Positions 8,249 through 17,789 of a DNA stretch of 20,551 nucleotides are shown piece by piece. Made by a program: the position numbers and the translations under genes. Every line of letters starts with the position of its first letter. The stretch's first letter is position 1. This DNA comes from Chondrus crispus (Eukaryota; Rhodophyta; Florideophyceae; Gigartinales; Gigartinaceae). Below the pieces are notes generated by a model, which did no database searches, had not been told where the DNA came from, and was given only the letters and a program-made list of their open reading frames with translations. Where the stretch lies: assembly GCF_000350225.1 (NCBI RefSeq), contig NW_005178626.1:1-20551 (forward strand), given 5' to 3'.

Positions 8249-11133
8249 TTACGGACCAACCATACCGCCTTCTTTGAGATTCTCTGGATCACTGCGTTGA
8301 GTGACTTCCAAAAATACATCTTCCAATGTGGCTTGGCTGATAGACCAATCGCGGATTTCAAGAGCATCCCTCTTCTCGTTCATTAGGGCGAATATTTGTG
8401 GGATTTTGAACGATTTCGGCAAGACGTACTCAATGTTTCCACCTAACTCGGTTTCTACTCGTGCACCAGGAGCAATGGTCGTCAAGGCATCATGAAGCTC
8501 TGGTACCTTGGCAGCTGGAAGAGATACACTGAAGTGGTGTCCTCGGCCGTATCGCATCTTGAGTTCTTCTGCCTTTCCAATGCACTTCAGCTTTCCGTAA
8601 GACATGATAGCGACGCGATCACTCAGTGTTTCTGCTTCTTCCAATGAGTGCGTCGTGAGCATAATTGCTTTGTTATGTTTTGCGCGTCCAACTGCCTCCC
8701 ACAATTTTTCCCTTGCCAGAATATCCAGGCCGGTTGACGGTTCATCCAAAATGATAAATTCCGGATTCCCAATCATCGCAATACTCACTGATAACCTGCG
8801 TTTCATTCCACCGCTTAATGCGCGAACTTTCCGCTTTCGTGCAAACGCTAACTGCACAGAATCCATGGCATTCTCCACTGCATCTTTTAGCTCTTGTCCG
8901 GAAAGGTTTCTGACACGTCCATAGAAGAACAAATGTTCCTGTACAGTCAATACATCCCACAAGATGTTTTGCTGTGGTGCCACGCCCATGCTTCGGTGTA
9001 CCTCGCTCATCTCACTGAGAATGGATCTGCCGTTGACGAATGCTGTTCCGGAAGTAGGCTCGAGTTCGCCAATAAGGGTCCGGAATGCTGTGGTCTTCCC
9101 TGCACCGTTGTGCGCTAGAATGCATATGACTTCGTTCTTCTGGGCTACAATGGAGAGGTCCTGTAGCGCTCTCACTGGTGGTCTTGCCGGATAAGATTTG
9201 GACAGCTTGTGCAAGACAACTCCATCAAATCCGCTTGTCGAGATATTTTGGATAATCTCTTCCGCGCGACGCTCTTCCTCGACCACATCTGACCCCTTGT
9301 CGGATGCCGTCAGTTCTTCATCTTCGGTATACTTCGCCTCCCTCGTGAAACCAAAGCAGAATAGTGGATGGCGGCGGTTGCCGACTGCACTTGGGAGGAC
9401 CTGGTCGAAGTAAAGCGCTGCAAGCATGAGGACAACCCACTGCCAGGCAAGATAAGCGAAAGACCTGCAAAAGGGTCCATCGCCCCGGCACATCCCAAGG
9501 TTCACATCAGTGAAAAATTCGGATCCAACAACGACCCCCTGGCCGCCACTGTTAAGCGCACCTGCGTAGTAAACGCTTCTCAGAAACGCAAAGGATGGTA
9601 AAAGCATAATGGCAGCCCAAGTTCCTTCGCCAGTACCGTCATCCCCAAGTCGGCGCCCCAAGTAAGGCCCTCCTACGATGTTCACAAGAAGGATGAACAA
9701 CCATCCAACCGTTTGAGCAGTTTCAGGATTGTCGAAAAATGGGACGAGAGCCATAGCCAATGCAATGAGCACATTCCCCCTGTCAAGTAGTAAATCAAAT
9801 CAAATTATCGCGGAAGGACACAAGAATCCAAGAGCGACACACACGAGAGTTAGATATAAACAGCGTCAAAAGCTAGATAGAGTCTTTGACGTCAACGAGG
9901 AACAAAAAAAAAAGTGATGACATACCACAAGAAGAATAAAACAAGATATGAAACGGGAGTGTTATCAACAAAGAAGCTGATACCAAAAGCAGCACCGATC
10001 ACGATGAGAAGCGCAGTGGAGCAAGCGTATTGCAAGAAAAGGCCAACGTAGGTGCCGAAGAAATATTGAGACTTTTTGAGACCCATGACGCTCATCATTG
10101 ATCTGAGCCTTGAAACGCGCTCGAAGACCAGAAAGCGGAGAAAGCTAGGGAACCAGAAGTGGCTTGTAAATCCGAGAGTGATACTAATGACCAGTTGAAT
10201 AATTGCGAGGTCAAGTTTGACATCGATGGCCGGCATGCGACGGAGAAAGGCTCTAGCGGAGTTGCCCGGAGAGAACTGCCGATAGATTGCATCGTCCAAT
10301 CGCATAACATTCGAGACGAGCGGACAGGCGATACTGCAGTTTGCTTCTGTGCTCTGATTGTAGTAGACTGTGGCTTTCACGTCCAAGCTTTCGTCGGTGC
10401 TTGAGACATCCGAAAAGGCGAGCGCAGTGGAAAACAAGGGATTCTCGTCACCTTCGTGCCATGAGTCGTACAAATTTTTACGCAGCTCGTCCTCCGAAGA
10501 CTGTTCGAGGGTTCTTGCCTTGTACGCGAAATCGATACTGTTCTCTTCCGCCCGTCGCAAAAACTGTAGGTACGCAAGGTTGGTACGGTTTCCGCGAAAG
10601 TAGGAGTGCAAGAATATGCCATCGTAGGGAGTCTGGTCTTCAAAGAAATCATTACCGGGCAAGGCGCGAGGATAGATAAAAGGTTCGAGTGATAGATGTG
10701 ACAACAGGCCTTCGTCAGTGGCAGAGTCCGGATTGACGGCATCTCTGCCGCCGACTGTAGTCTTGAGTTTAGGAGGTATGAAGACGGGAACTTCGTATCC
10801 ACGGTCAAAACTTTTTTCGCCGCAGTTGATCAAGTCTTGGATCTCGGAATTAGTAAGTTGGCCATCCTCGACGGCGGAATCGAAGACGGATTCGGTGCAC
10901 TGGGCGGGATTGAATGGGCGCGGAACAAAGGCTCCTTTCGGGGCGCGCTCAAATGGGAAGGATATGACTTCTCGGGCCTTGATTACGCGGCCGAGGACGA
11001 AGAGCAGTAGCATGAAGCATGGAGGGATGATGAAGTTGCAAAAGGTGTTGCAGTGTTGACGACGTTGGTAGTGCCATGTGCGGAACAGAAGACCCTTGGT
11101 CTGTGTGCGGAACAAAGACTGGGAGCGGGCCAT
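8249..11133 (-). CDS. ABCA-family half-size ABC transporter with one intron
   Basis: Joining 11133-9926 to 9779-8249 gives 912 residues, a normal length for plant-type half-size ABCA (ATH) transporters. Order: cytosolic start and TM1 (about 34-50), a large Cys-containing lumenal loop (about 52-300), a TM cluster (about 306-530), then one nucleotide-binding domain. The stretch VFERVSRLRSMMSVMGLK (336-353) matches the conserved ABCA segment after the second TM helix. NBD motifs are Walker A AHNGAGKTT (625-633), Q-loop Gln 672, signature LSGGM (724-728), Walker B FIILDE (744-749) and switch His 780. TLEDVFLEV near the end is a family tail motif. The ATG sits in a CCACCATGG context. Substrate is probably a lipid or hydrophobic molecule, by family only. 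Walker A starts with Ala instead of the usual Gly. Confidence 0.93.
9780..9925 (-). other. Intron in the minus-strand ABC transporter
   Basis: The frame from 11133 stops at TGA just after a perfect GTATGT donor (9925-9920). The downstream frame has no ATG near its start and begins inside a membrane region. Splicing to the acceptor TTGACAG (AG at 9781-9780) removes 146 nt, rebuilds a split TGG tryptophan codon (403), and joins both halves in frame through a continuous transmembrane region. The branch point is not clear: TATCTAAC lies about 70 nt from the acceptor, and TTTACTAC very close to it. Confidence 0.88.
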
Positions 11134-12776
11134 GGTGGAAGAGAAAGGGGTGAGGCTGGAGAGGATGGAAGCGTCAGCGGGGCTGGTAGAGGGTTGATGA
11201 GGCGGTGACTAAATAGATGGGGAGGGCGGGCAAGAACGGCGACAGCAATGATAGCGCAGGTTACTAATGTGGAGAGGGTGAGGCGTATGAGTCGCTGTGA
11301 CGTGGGCGGTGATGGAGGAGTTGGATCTTGGACGACTGTTGGGCAAGTCGTTATGTGTCTACGCTGCGATGGGGATGGAGTTGCCGACGTGCCAGAAATG
11401 TTCCGGGAGCTTTTCAAACACAAAGCGCGTGGTCGCACGTGTGTTCTACGAACGGCACGGTACAGTCTACCAGGATTCGGAAAAGGGGCCAAGGCAGGAC
11501 ACGAGTTTGATCGATCCAGCGCAATATCGGTGGCGCTGTACTGTAGTGCCGAGTGCTTCGTGAGGTGCAAGAGGCACGCAGTTAGCGCAATTTACTAAGA
11601 GCATGACACGGCGTTATGGTTTGGTCGGTGGCAGGCAGTGCGTTTAGTTAACTGTATCGTGCAGTACCCAAGGGTATCGTTAAGTCGCTGGTGTATCGTG
11701 GGGCGTCATTGCGAAGTGAGCTTCCTCGCAGAAAAAAGAAAATTCTTTTCTTTTTCTGTCATTAGACAAGCGCAAGAAGACATGGCGCTATGCTGCGCGC
11801 CGCAGCCTGCGGCAGCACTGCTGTACCTTACTGTATGCGTTTGGATATGCCTTAATGATACCCTGTGATGAAGTGTTTTCACCAAAACAGCCGTTTCTCG
11901 ATTCACATGGAGATTCCGCCGTAACGTAACGCGTTTGGGGCTTTTATCTCAATAAAAAAAAAAAAAACACATCCCCACCCGCAGATGGTGTCAGCCGCGA
12001 ATCGAGGCCGGAGAAGGCCCACTATTGGTGGAATGAGGTTTTACTGTAATGGAGATGTACGCTTTTGAAGAGGAACTGCATCAATCAGTTCGTCGCGAGA
12101 TGCGTATCGTCCCGAATTGCTCGATTTTCCCGCTCGCCAAATTGCTCCGTGCTGAGACGAACTGTTGCGTCTCAGGGCCCACGTATTGGTCCGCTATGCT
12201 CCGTTTGCGCTGCAGTGCCATGATGGCAGCCGGATACGCACCCATGATGGTCCTGCCTCATTCATATCTCCACTTCGCGGCCTTGATGCCACTGCGTCCA
12301 AATTCTAATCGCAGCGAACAAGTCCGATTCTATCTTTTTTTTTGGGGGCAAACCATTCGACATTGCTGTACGACACCTTGGCAGTTTTCCAACCAGCACT
12401 GCGTTGGAAATTTTAATGGTATTCTAGAAATTTATCTTCTTTGTGCTGTAGTACAGTGTACTTTTTTTATGTCTAATCTAACTCAAGTTTGAGTCTCCCC
12501 TTCTTTTTCGCGAAAGGTACAGCACCGACTCGGGCAGTCTTCCGGTACAGTGCCCTTCCTGCTTCTGGGAATCAAATGGTAAAGGTAAATCTCGTGCTTT
12601 CCTTGCGCTCCATCCGCTCACCGCCACCACCAGCACGTCTTCATGTATTGACAAGCACTCGTCACAGGCCCCCGTCCCACTCGCCGTTAAATACTTCGGC
12701 GGCACACCCGCGCATCTCGCACCCGCATCTTTGACCATTTGCCCACCGTCTGCTGCCCGCTCTCTTTGCAAGCGCC
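11134..12776. other. Intergenic region between the two divergent ABC transporters
   Basis: This 1.64-kb region is upstream of both transporters and so is their shared promoter zone. Three TACTGTA heptamers occur, at 11539, 11829 and 12042. There is also an A13 run (about 11953-11965), a T9 run near 12335, and a GC-rich dyad GCCGCAG-C-CTGCGGC at 11799-11813. The stretch just upstream of the minus-strand ATG is pyrimidine-rich on the coding strand. A 147-codon plus-strand frame (12049-12492) resembles nothing known and is not called as a gene. Confidence 0.5.
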
Positions 12777-15383
12777 ATGGCATTCCGCCACTATGCTTTC
12801 GCCACCCGCATCCTCGTCAAGAAGAACGTTCTGCTCTCCCTGCGAGACATATCTCCGCTCATCGTCACCGTGTCCAGCGCGTTCTTTTCCATGCTAATCC
12901 TCTACTTTTCTCAAATCTCAATCGACAACGGCGACAGCTTCGAACCCGAGAAGCTCGATACCCCCGACCCTAATTCGCATCCGCTCGTGGGCGTTCCGAG
13001 ATGCGTCCCGCATTCCTTTGACGATTGCTGGACCCTTGCCTATGTACCGGACAACGATGACGTCAAACGTTGGGTTTTCCAAGTCGCCTCCCGCTCTAAT
13101 ATTCCAGAAGCAGAGATTATCAAATTCTCAGACGACGACGCTCTTAACCAACACTTTCGTAAAAATCCGAACCGCACCCAGGCCGCCTACATCTTTGATC
13201 AAGATTCCCTTAATGCGTATCACACCGACAATAATGTCCAATTCATCGTCCAGTACAATGACACCAACCAGGACGAATTTCCGCTGGGAAGCACCGATTT
13301 CCACACTCGCACCGTACTTCCCGCCATGATACACACCATGAATCTCGTTCTCATGACCGAGCTACTAGGAAAGGACGTCAATATCAACATTAACACATCG
13401 GTTTTCCCGCATCCCCCCATTATTACCAGCGTTGATACAGGCGCCCTTGATTCCTTCGGTCTCTACGGCGCTCTTCTCACCTTTGGAGTTTACTTTCTCG
13501 CTCTCGTCTTCTTCTTGTACAAGATCGTGGAGGAGCGCGAAAGAGGCCTACGGGATGCCATGAAACTGGCTGGCCAGTTTCAGAGCCAACACTACATCTC
13601 CTGGGGCATCCCGTACATAGTGCTCACCCTTGTTCTCACCTTGCTCTTGATCGCTTTCGGCCACATATTCAGTTTCAAGTTCTTCGAAGTACACGATTTC
13701 TCTGTCTACTTTCTCACAATGTACCTGTTTGCCCTTAGTATTCTTGGATGGATGATGCTGGTTGCCACACTCACCCGAAGATCAGAGTCTGTATCGACTG
13801 TGGCCTTCAATCTATTCATTTTCGGCTACGTCATCTCAAACACTGGCCTCATTGTTTACGCGACGGATGACAACGGGAAGCCATTGGTTGGTGACAATGT
13901 TCTATTTCTCAGGCAGCTATTTGCGATTGCCCCATCCACGATGTACATCAAGGCCCTTGAAGATGCAAACGTCCTTGCCAACATCGGGAAGAAATTAACT
14001 TTTGCGTCTGCCGGCACATACACGACCATCTTTCCTATCAAGGACTGTTGGTTATGGATGCTTGCCTCCGGCCTGATCACCTTTATTCTCTCCATCTATC
14101 TGGACAACGTTCTACCTTCCAAGCATGGGGCACCCCTCGGCTATACCTACTTCCTCCAGCCAAGCTATTGGGGTTTAGGCAAAAACCGCGAAGCCGTGTT
14201 CAACGATTCACACGGAAAAGACCATGCATCAACAAGCGACAGTGATGAAGCCCTAGGGGCACACGGAAAAGCACACCATCAAACCTACAACCCAGATGCT
14301 GAGGATGAGGACGTCCGCGCCGAACGAGAGGCGGTACTGAGTGGTAGCCGCGATACTGCACCCTTGGTTATCAAGAATATCTCAAAGAATTTCGGCTCGT
14401 TGGCTGCGGTCGACGATGTATCGTTCAGTGTGAAGAAGAATACCGCGTTTGCTCTGTTAGGACATAATGGGGCGGGTAAGTCAACCTTGTTCAACATGCT
14501 TGTCACTTCTTTAGCACCGTCACACGGAGATGCGTCGATTTTTGGGCTGTCAGTACGGAAGGACCAAGCGCAAGTACGCAAGTTGCTGGGAGTGTGCCCC
14601 CAGTTTGATATCTTCTGGGATAACCTTACTGGAGCTGAGCATATCGAGATTTTTGCGGCTTTGAAAGGCCTCGACAAAAAGAGGAGAGCTGCGGAAATCG
14701 CAGAGCGACTGGCTGATGTCCACTTGACAAAACAGGCCAACATCAGGGCGGGCTCATACTCTGGAGGAATGCAGAGACGACTTAGCGTTGCAATCAGCTT
14801 GACAGGGGATCCAAAAATTGTGCTTCTTGATGAATGCACGTCGGGTGCTGATCCTTTAGTCCGAAGGGATCTATGGGGTACCATTGAGCGAGCGAAACGG
14901 GGGCGGGTCGTTTTCATGATTACTCATTCAATCGCGGAGGCTCAACACATCGCTGGTCACAACGCGATCGGAATCATGGCAAAAGGTAAACTTCGTGTCC
15001 TCGGAAAGGCGATGCATTTGAAGAGCAAATTTGGTGCCGGGTATACACTGCTAGCCAAACTCAAACATGAGAACACTGCTGCGAGCCTAGCAGCTGCTTT
15101 GAGTGTAGTTTGTCCGGGCGCAGCACTCTCATCGCTTAAACCTGGTGAGAACGAGGAGTTCTTGGCATCTTATTCTTTGCCAAGGCACGGGCTCGAGGCT
15201 GAAATTATTCAAGCTGTGAGAGTTTTGGAGGAACGAGGAGAGGAGTTTGGTGTTTCAGACTACTCTCTAAATTCTGCTGATTTGGCTGATGTCTTTAAAT
15301 CAATTACCTCTTTAAGCGAAGACACACACGAAGAAGATATTGTCGAGAAGAAAAAGTGTCGTCTTTGCTGTTGGCGAAAATAG
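12777..15383 (+). CDS. ABCA-family half-size ABC transporter, intronless
   Basis: One uninterrupted frame of 868 residues. TM1 (about 26-45) is followed by a large lumenal loop (about 50-220) with likely N-glycosylation sequons such as NRT and NDT. A cluster of five to six TM helices (about 225-445), an acidic His-rich linker (about 470-525) and one ABC domain come next. Motifs are Walker A GHNGAGKST (562-570), Q-loop CPQF (607-610), signature YSGGMQRR (661-668), Walker B IVLLDE (681-686) and switch His 717. After the catalytic Glu comes CTSGADP where most ABC proteins have PTSGxDP. The tail ends KKKCRLCCWRK, a basic cluster with three Cys that could be palmitoylated. The ATG has a good GCCATGG context. 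It is a distant relative of the divergent neighbour, and the two may dimerise. Substrate unknown. Confidence 0.92.
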   Translation: MAFRHYAFATRILVKKNVLLSLRDISPLIVTVSSAFFSMLILYFSQISIDNGDSFEPEKLDTPDPNSHPLVGVPRCVPHSFDDCWTLAYVPDNDDVKRWVFQVASRSNIPEAEIIKFSDDDALNQHFRKNPNRTQAAYIFDQDSLNAYHTDNNVQFIVQYNDTNQDEFPLGSTDFHTRTVLPAMIHTMNLVLMTELLGKDVNININTSVFPHPPIITSVDTGALDSFGLYGALLTFGVYFLALVFFLYKIVEERERGLRDAMKLAGQFQSQHYISWGIPYIVLTLVLTLLLIAFGHIFSFKFFEVHDFSVYFLTMYLFALSILGWMMLVATLTRRSESVSTVAFNLFIFGYVISNTGLIVYATDDNGKPLVGDNVLFLRQLFAIAPSTMYIKALEDANVLANIGKKLTFASAGTYTTIFPIKDCWLWMLASGLITFILSIYLDNVLPSKHGAPLGYTYFLQPSYWGLGKNREAVFNDSHGKDHASTSDSDEALGAHGKAHHQTYNPDAEDEDVRAEREAVLSGSRDTAPLVIKNISKNFGSLAAVDDVSFSVKKNTAFALLGHNGAGKSTLFNMLVTSLAPSHGDASIFGLSVRKDQAQVRKLLGVCPQFDIFWDNLTGAEHIEIFAALKGLDKKRRAAEIAERLADVHLTKQANIRAGSYSGGMQRRLSVAISLTGDPKIVLLDECTSGADPLVRRDLWGTIERAKRGRVVFMITHSIAEAQHIAGHNAIGIMAKGKLRVLGKAMHLKSKFGAGYTLLAKLKHENTAASLAAALSVVCPGAALSSLKPGENEEFLASYSLPRHGLEAEIIQAVRVLEERGEEFGVSDYSLNSADLADVFKSITSLSEDTHEEDIVEKKKCRLCCWRK

Positions 15384-15566
15384 ACTTCCAGTATAAAGGG
15401 CGGGATATACCGTAGTAGTACCGTATTATTTTACATTGACTCTGTCCCATCTGACAATGTTCACAGTAGATTATTAGCCTTTCGACGGTCACTTTCGCTC
15501 GTCTGTAGTGCGCTGTTATGAAGCGTGTCGAGCAACTGAATTATGTCCCCTGAAGAATGCGAATTG

Positions 15567-16691
15567 TCACAATGGGAACCGGTCTTGAAACTCCAAATGC
15601 ACCAAGGCCTCTGGATCAGTCGCTGCCTCCTCTTCGCAGACGGTCCGTCTCATCCCCGACACCACCTGCTTCACCACAACAGCACCTGCCGCCCTCCTCA
15701 CTTCGTACAAAACGCGAAAAGCCCCGACAGGTAACGCTCCCTCGACAACCTCCCTCCTTCCCTCTTCCCCACCCTCCTTCGCCTCCCCCGCGTCTACCCT
15801 CTCCAGTGATGTCCTGATCATGTCAACCACATCTACAGCACTCCGTTCATTAATAAACTCAATCCTCTCCCCCGCACCCTCCTCTACGACAACCTCCCAA
15901 TCCGCGACACCTCCATATCCGTCCAACTCGTCATAGTACAATGGCTGCAACTTCTCCATCTCGTCAATCCACCCTGCCCTCGCGCTGGGCCACGCCTCCT
16001 CCTCCGGCACGTATTTTCTCACCGCCAGGAGCGGTGTCTCATCCAAAATATCCACCCCTCCCACCTGCAGGCACCCCTTCTCCAAATCCACGTTCTCCAC
16101 CACACAAAGGCTCAGCCCCACGGGGGATGGCCTGTTCGGGGAGCGCGTCGCAAATACGCCTACGCGCCAGCCTCCCTTCGCGCGCGGCGGGCGTACGAAA
16201 TGGCGCCATAGCCCGTCGTTGCGGTCCAACCAGTACACCAACCACAGACGGTCTCCCTTGCTCAACCCGTGCAGCACATGCGTCCCATTTGTGAGCCACA
16301 CGCTCGCCTTCCCTGCCGCGCCCGTGAAGCTCTGGCGCGGGGCCTCGAAGCGCTTCTGGAACGCGGTGTACACAACGCCGCATGGCTGTATCAGGACGTG
16401 CGGCTTTGGCGGGGCATGTTCATCGTGGCGAGCGTACGTGCCGTCCTTGCGGGCCCACAGGCGCTGCTTCGGACGCGCGCGGGAAGTGCTGGACAGAAGG
16501 GCGGGTGCGACGCCGCCGCGCTGGCCGACGAGGCCGCGCGCGGCGGAGGCGACGTTGGCGGCGTGCAGCACGGCCTCCTCGGCTTGGGCGATGCGCGCGT
16601 CAAGCTCGGAGAGACGTTCGCGCAGGGAATGAAGATCGGCTTCCTGAAATGCCTGGAGCGTGGCGATTTGCTCGTGGCGCGGGCGAGACAT
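15567..16691 (-). CDS. TRMO: TrmO-like tRNA (adenine37-N6)-methyltransferase
   Basis: 374 residues. TrmO/TsaA proteins use S-adenosylmethionine to methylate N6 of t6A at position 37 of tRNA-Thr(GGU). The family core is clear: an entry strand PCGVVYTAFQKRFEAPRQ (103-120), the signature GVFATRSPNRPSPVGLS (178-194), and VGGVDILDETPLLAVRKYVP (210-229). The N-terminal 1-50 look like a coiled coil, and an acidic extension (about 265-330) precedes the C-terminal part, which resembles the longer eukaryotic forms. Met1 is the only Met before the catalytic domain, which supports this start. Oddities: the family DGTPVLDIKPY motif reads DETPLLAVRKY. The gene starts only 15 nt after the stop of the VMA21-like gene and in the same frame. 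Confidence 0.85.
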   Translation of the reverse strand: MSRPRHEQIATLQAFQEADLHSLRERLSELDARIAQAEEAVLHAANVASAARGLVGQRGGVAPALLSSTSRARPKQRLWARKDGTYARHDEHAPPKPHVLIQPCGVVYTAFQKRFEAPRQSFTGAAGKASVWLTNGTHVLHGLSKGDRLWLVYWLDRNDGLWRHFVRPPRAKGGWRVGVFATRSPNRPSPVGLSLCVVENVDLEKGCLQVGGVDILDETPLLAVRKYVPEEEAWPSARAGWIDEMEKLQPLYYDELDGYGGVADWEVVVEEGAGERIEFINERSAVDVVDMIRTSLERVDAGEAKEGGEEGRREVVEGALPVGAFRVLYEVRRAAGAVVVKQVVSGMRRTVCEEEAATDPEALVHLEFQDRFPL

Positions 16692-16706
16692 TGCGAAGGG
16701 GAGGCG

Positions 16707-17015
16707 CTATTCGTCCTTGGGGCGGTCGGAGACAGGCTCGTCTTGAGGCGGGAGGGGCTGCTGCGGGGGCGCCCTTTCGAAGACTGCAATGAGGGCGAAG
16801 ATCGCTGTTAGGGCGTTAAGTGCGAAGACGGCGGCAAGGCCCGCGTTTGTTGATGGGGAGAGGGGAAAGGTGAGGGGTGTGAGGTTGAAGACGAGGAAGT
16901 AGACGGCCGGAGGGAGGATGGCAACGGCAAGGAAGAAGCGAATGAAGCGGGTGATGATCGGAGCGTTGGAGGGCTCGGAGGTGATGGCTTGCAGGCCGAG
17001 ATGGACGTCGGACAT
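16707..17015 (-). CDS. VMA21: VMA21-like V-ATPase assembly factor
   Basis: From Met at 17015 the protein has 102 residues, matching the usual length of about 100 for VMA21, an ER membrane chaperone that helps assemble the V0 sector of the vacuolar H+-ATPase. Two membrane helices are visible, about 27-47 (RFFLAVAILPPAVYFLVF) and 58-78, with an FxP-type turn between them and a Glu at 80 after the second, as in the family. The end RPKDE has a Lys at -3 and Arg at -5, a weak dibasic ER-retrieval pattern. An in-frame upstream ATG at 17174 would add 53 residues rich in Pro and basic residues, but its context is poor (C at -3, against G at -3 for 17015). The family is divergent, so the call is moderately sure. 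Confidence 0.7.
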   Translation of the reverse strand: MSDVHLGLQAITSEPSNAPIITRFIRFFLAVAILPPAVYFLVFNLTPLTFPLSPSTNAGLAAVFALNALTAIFALIAVFERAPPQQPLPPQDEPVSDRPKDE

Positions 17016-17381
17016 GTCGGGTGCGGCGGGGGGTGGAGAAGCAGGGTAGGGAGAGTGGCGAACGAGGTGGTCGGGGAGGCGAAACAAGGTGAGGAGTCCA
17101 GCAAGGTTTGGAGTGGAGAATTTGACGGAGAGTACTGTCAGCCTTGCCGGTAGCACCGAATGATGATGGGACATGTGTTTTAATGTAAGACGGACAGCGG
17201 CTTTTCACGCAAGCGTCTCTGCGCTCTGCAGCCGGATTCGCATCATCGCGCAGAGTATCGGTGGCCCATCTCGCAACACATTCCCATGCCTTCTTTCTGT
17301 CTCCACCACACCATTCAACATACGCGCACTGCTTGTCCGCTCGTCTCCCCCCTTCAATATAATACACCTCTCCCACCAGTA

Positions 17382-17711
17382 CTATACACTCTCCTCCTCT
17401 GCCAAGGCGGTAGCGGAGGACCCTCTGGCCTGGTACGCAATAAAATTGCTAATGGCGGACCCCCTCTGATGAATGGCGGCGATAATCGCCTGCCGCAAGT
17501 CCTCGTCCGGCACGCAGTTAACCCGCGCGCAGCACAAGGGACACTTGGGCCCGGGCGTCCACGACACGACCTGCCCCCCTCTAGTGATCCCGAAGCGAGC
17601 CGGGTTGAGATGCGCCTTCGTACAATGCACTGCCCACGCTTCGAGACACGGTGAGCAGAGCGCGTGCCGGCACGGCAGCACGCGGATGAGGCGGTCGGGG
17701 GACGCGGCCAT
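17382..17711 (-). CDS. RING-finger protein, 5' end unresolved
   Basis: From Met at 17711 the frame gives 109 residues. It shows CRHALCSPC (Cys14, His16, Cys19, Cys22) and, 34 residues later, CPLC (Cys57, Cys60). These are the last six ligands of a C3HC4 RING, found mostly in E3 ubiquitin ligases. The first CxxC pair is missing from this start. Upstream, the same frame runs back to TAA at about 17745-17747 and reads GPVCLC before Met. An acceptor-like CCTAG ends at 17732. If an upstream exon ends in T, the split codon becomes Cys and the sequence becomes CPVC, completing the RING. So 17731-17382 is probably the last exon and the first exon was not found. No transmembrane segment is seen. Confidence is good for the RING but low for the extent. 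Confidence 0.6.
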   Translation of the reverse strand: MAASPDRLIRVLPCRHALCSPCLEAWAVHCTKAHLNPARFGITRGGQVVSWTPGPKCPLCCARVNCVPDEDLRQAIIAAIHQRGSAISNFIAYQARGSSATALAEEESV

Positions 17712-17789
17712 ATCGCACAGACAGACAGGGCCTAGGGACGGTTCAGGTTAACGTTATGTCTCTCTGCAGCAGTTGCGTGGGGGGTGCGT

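Noticed and set aside
10983..11570. A 195-codon minus-strand frame overlapping the start of the minus-strand transporter
   Set aside because: It overlaps the real gene in another frame and is dominated by Pro/Ser/Arg from the pyrimidine-rich leader.
12049..12492. A 147-codon plus-strand frame between the ABC transporters
   Set aside because: It has no recognisable domain, its Cys/Met/Leu composition looks random, and there is no promoter or start context evidence.
16219..16811. Several long plus-strand frames opposite TrmO and VMA21
   Set aside because: They are antisense shadows of GC-rich coding sequence with no domain pattern.
16707..17174. A longer VMA21-like protein starting at 17174
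   Set aside because: The extra 53 residues are Pro-rich and basic, the start context is poor, and family length favours 17015. It is kept as an alternative only.
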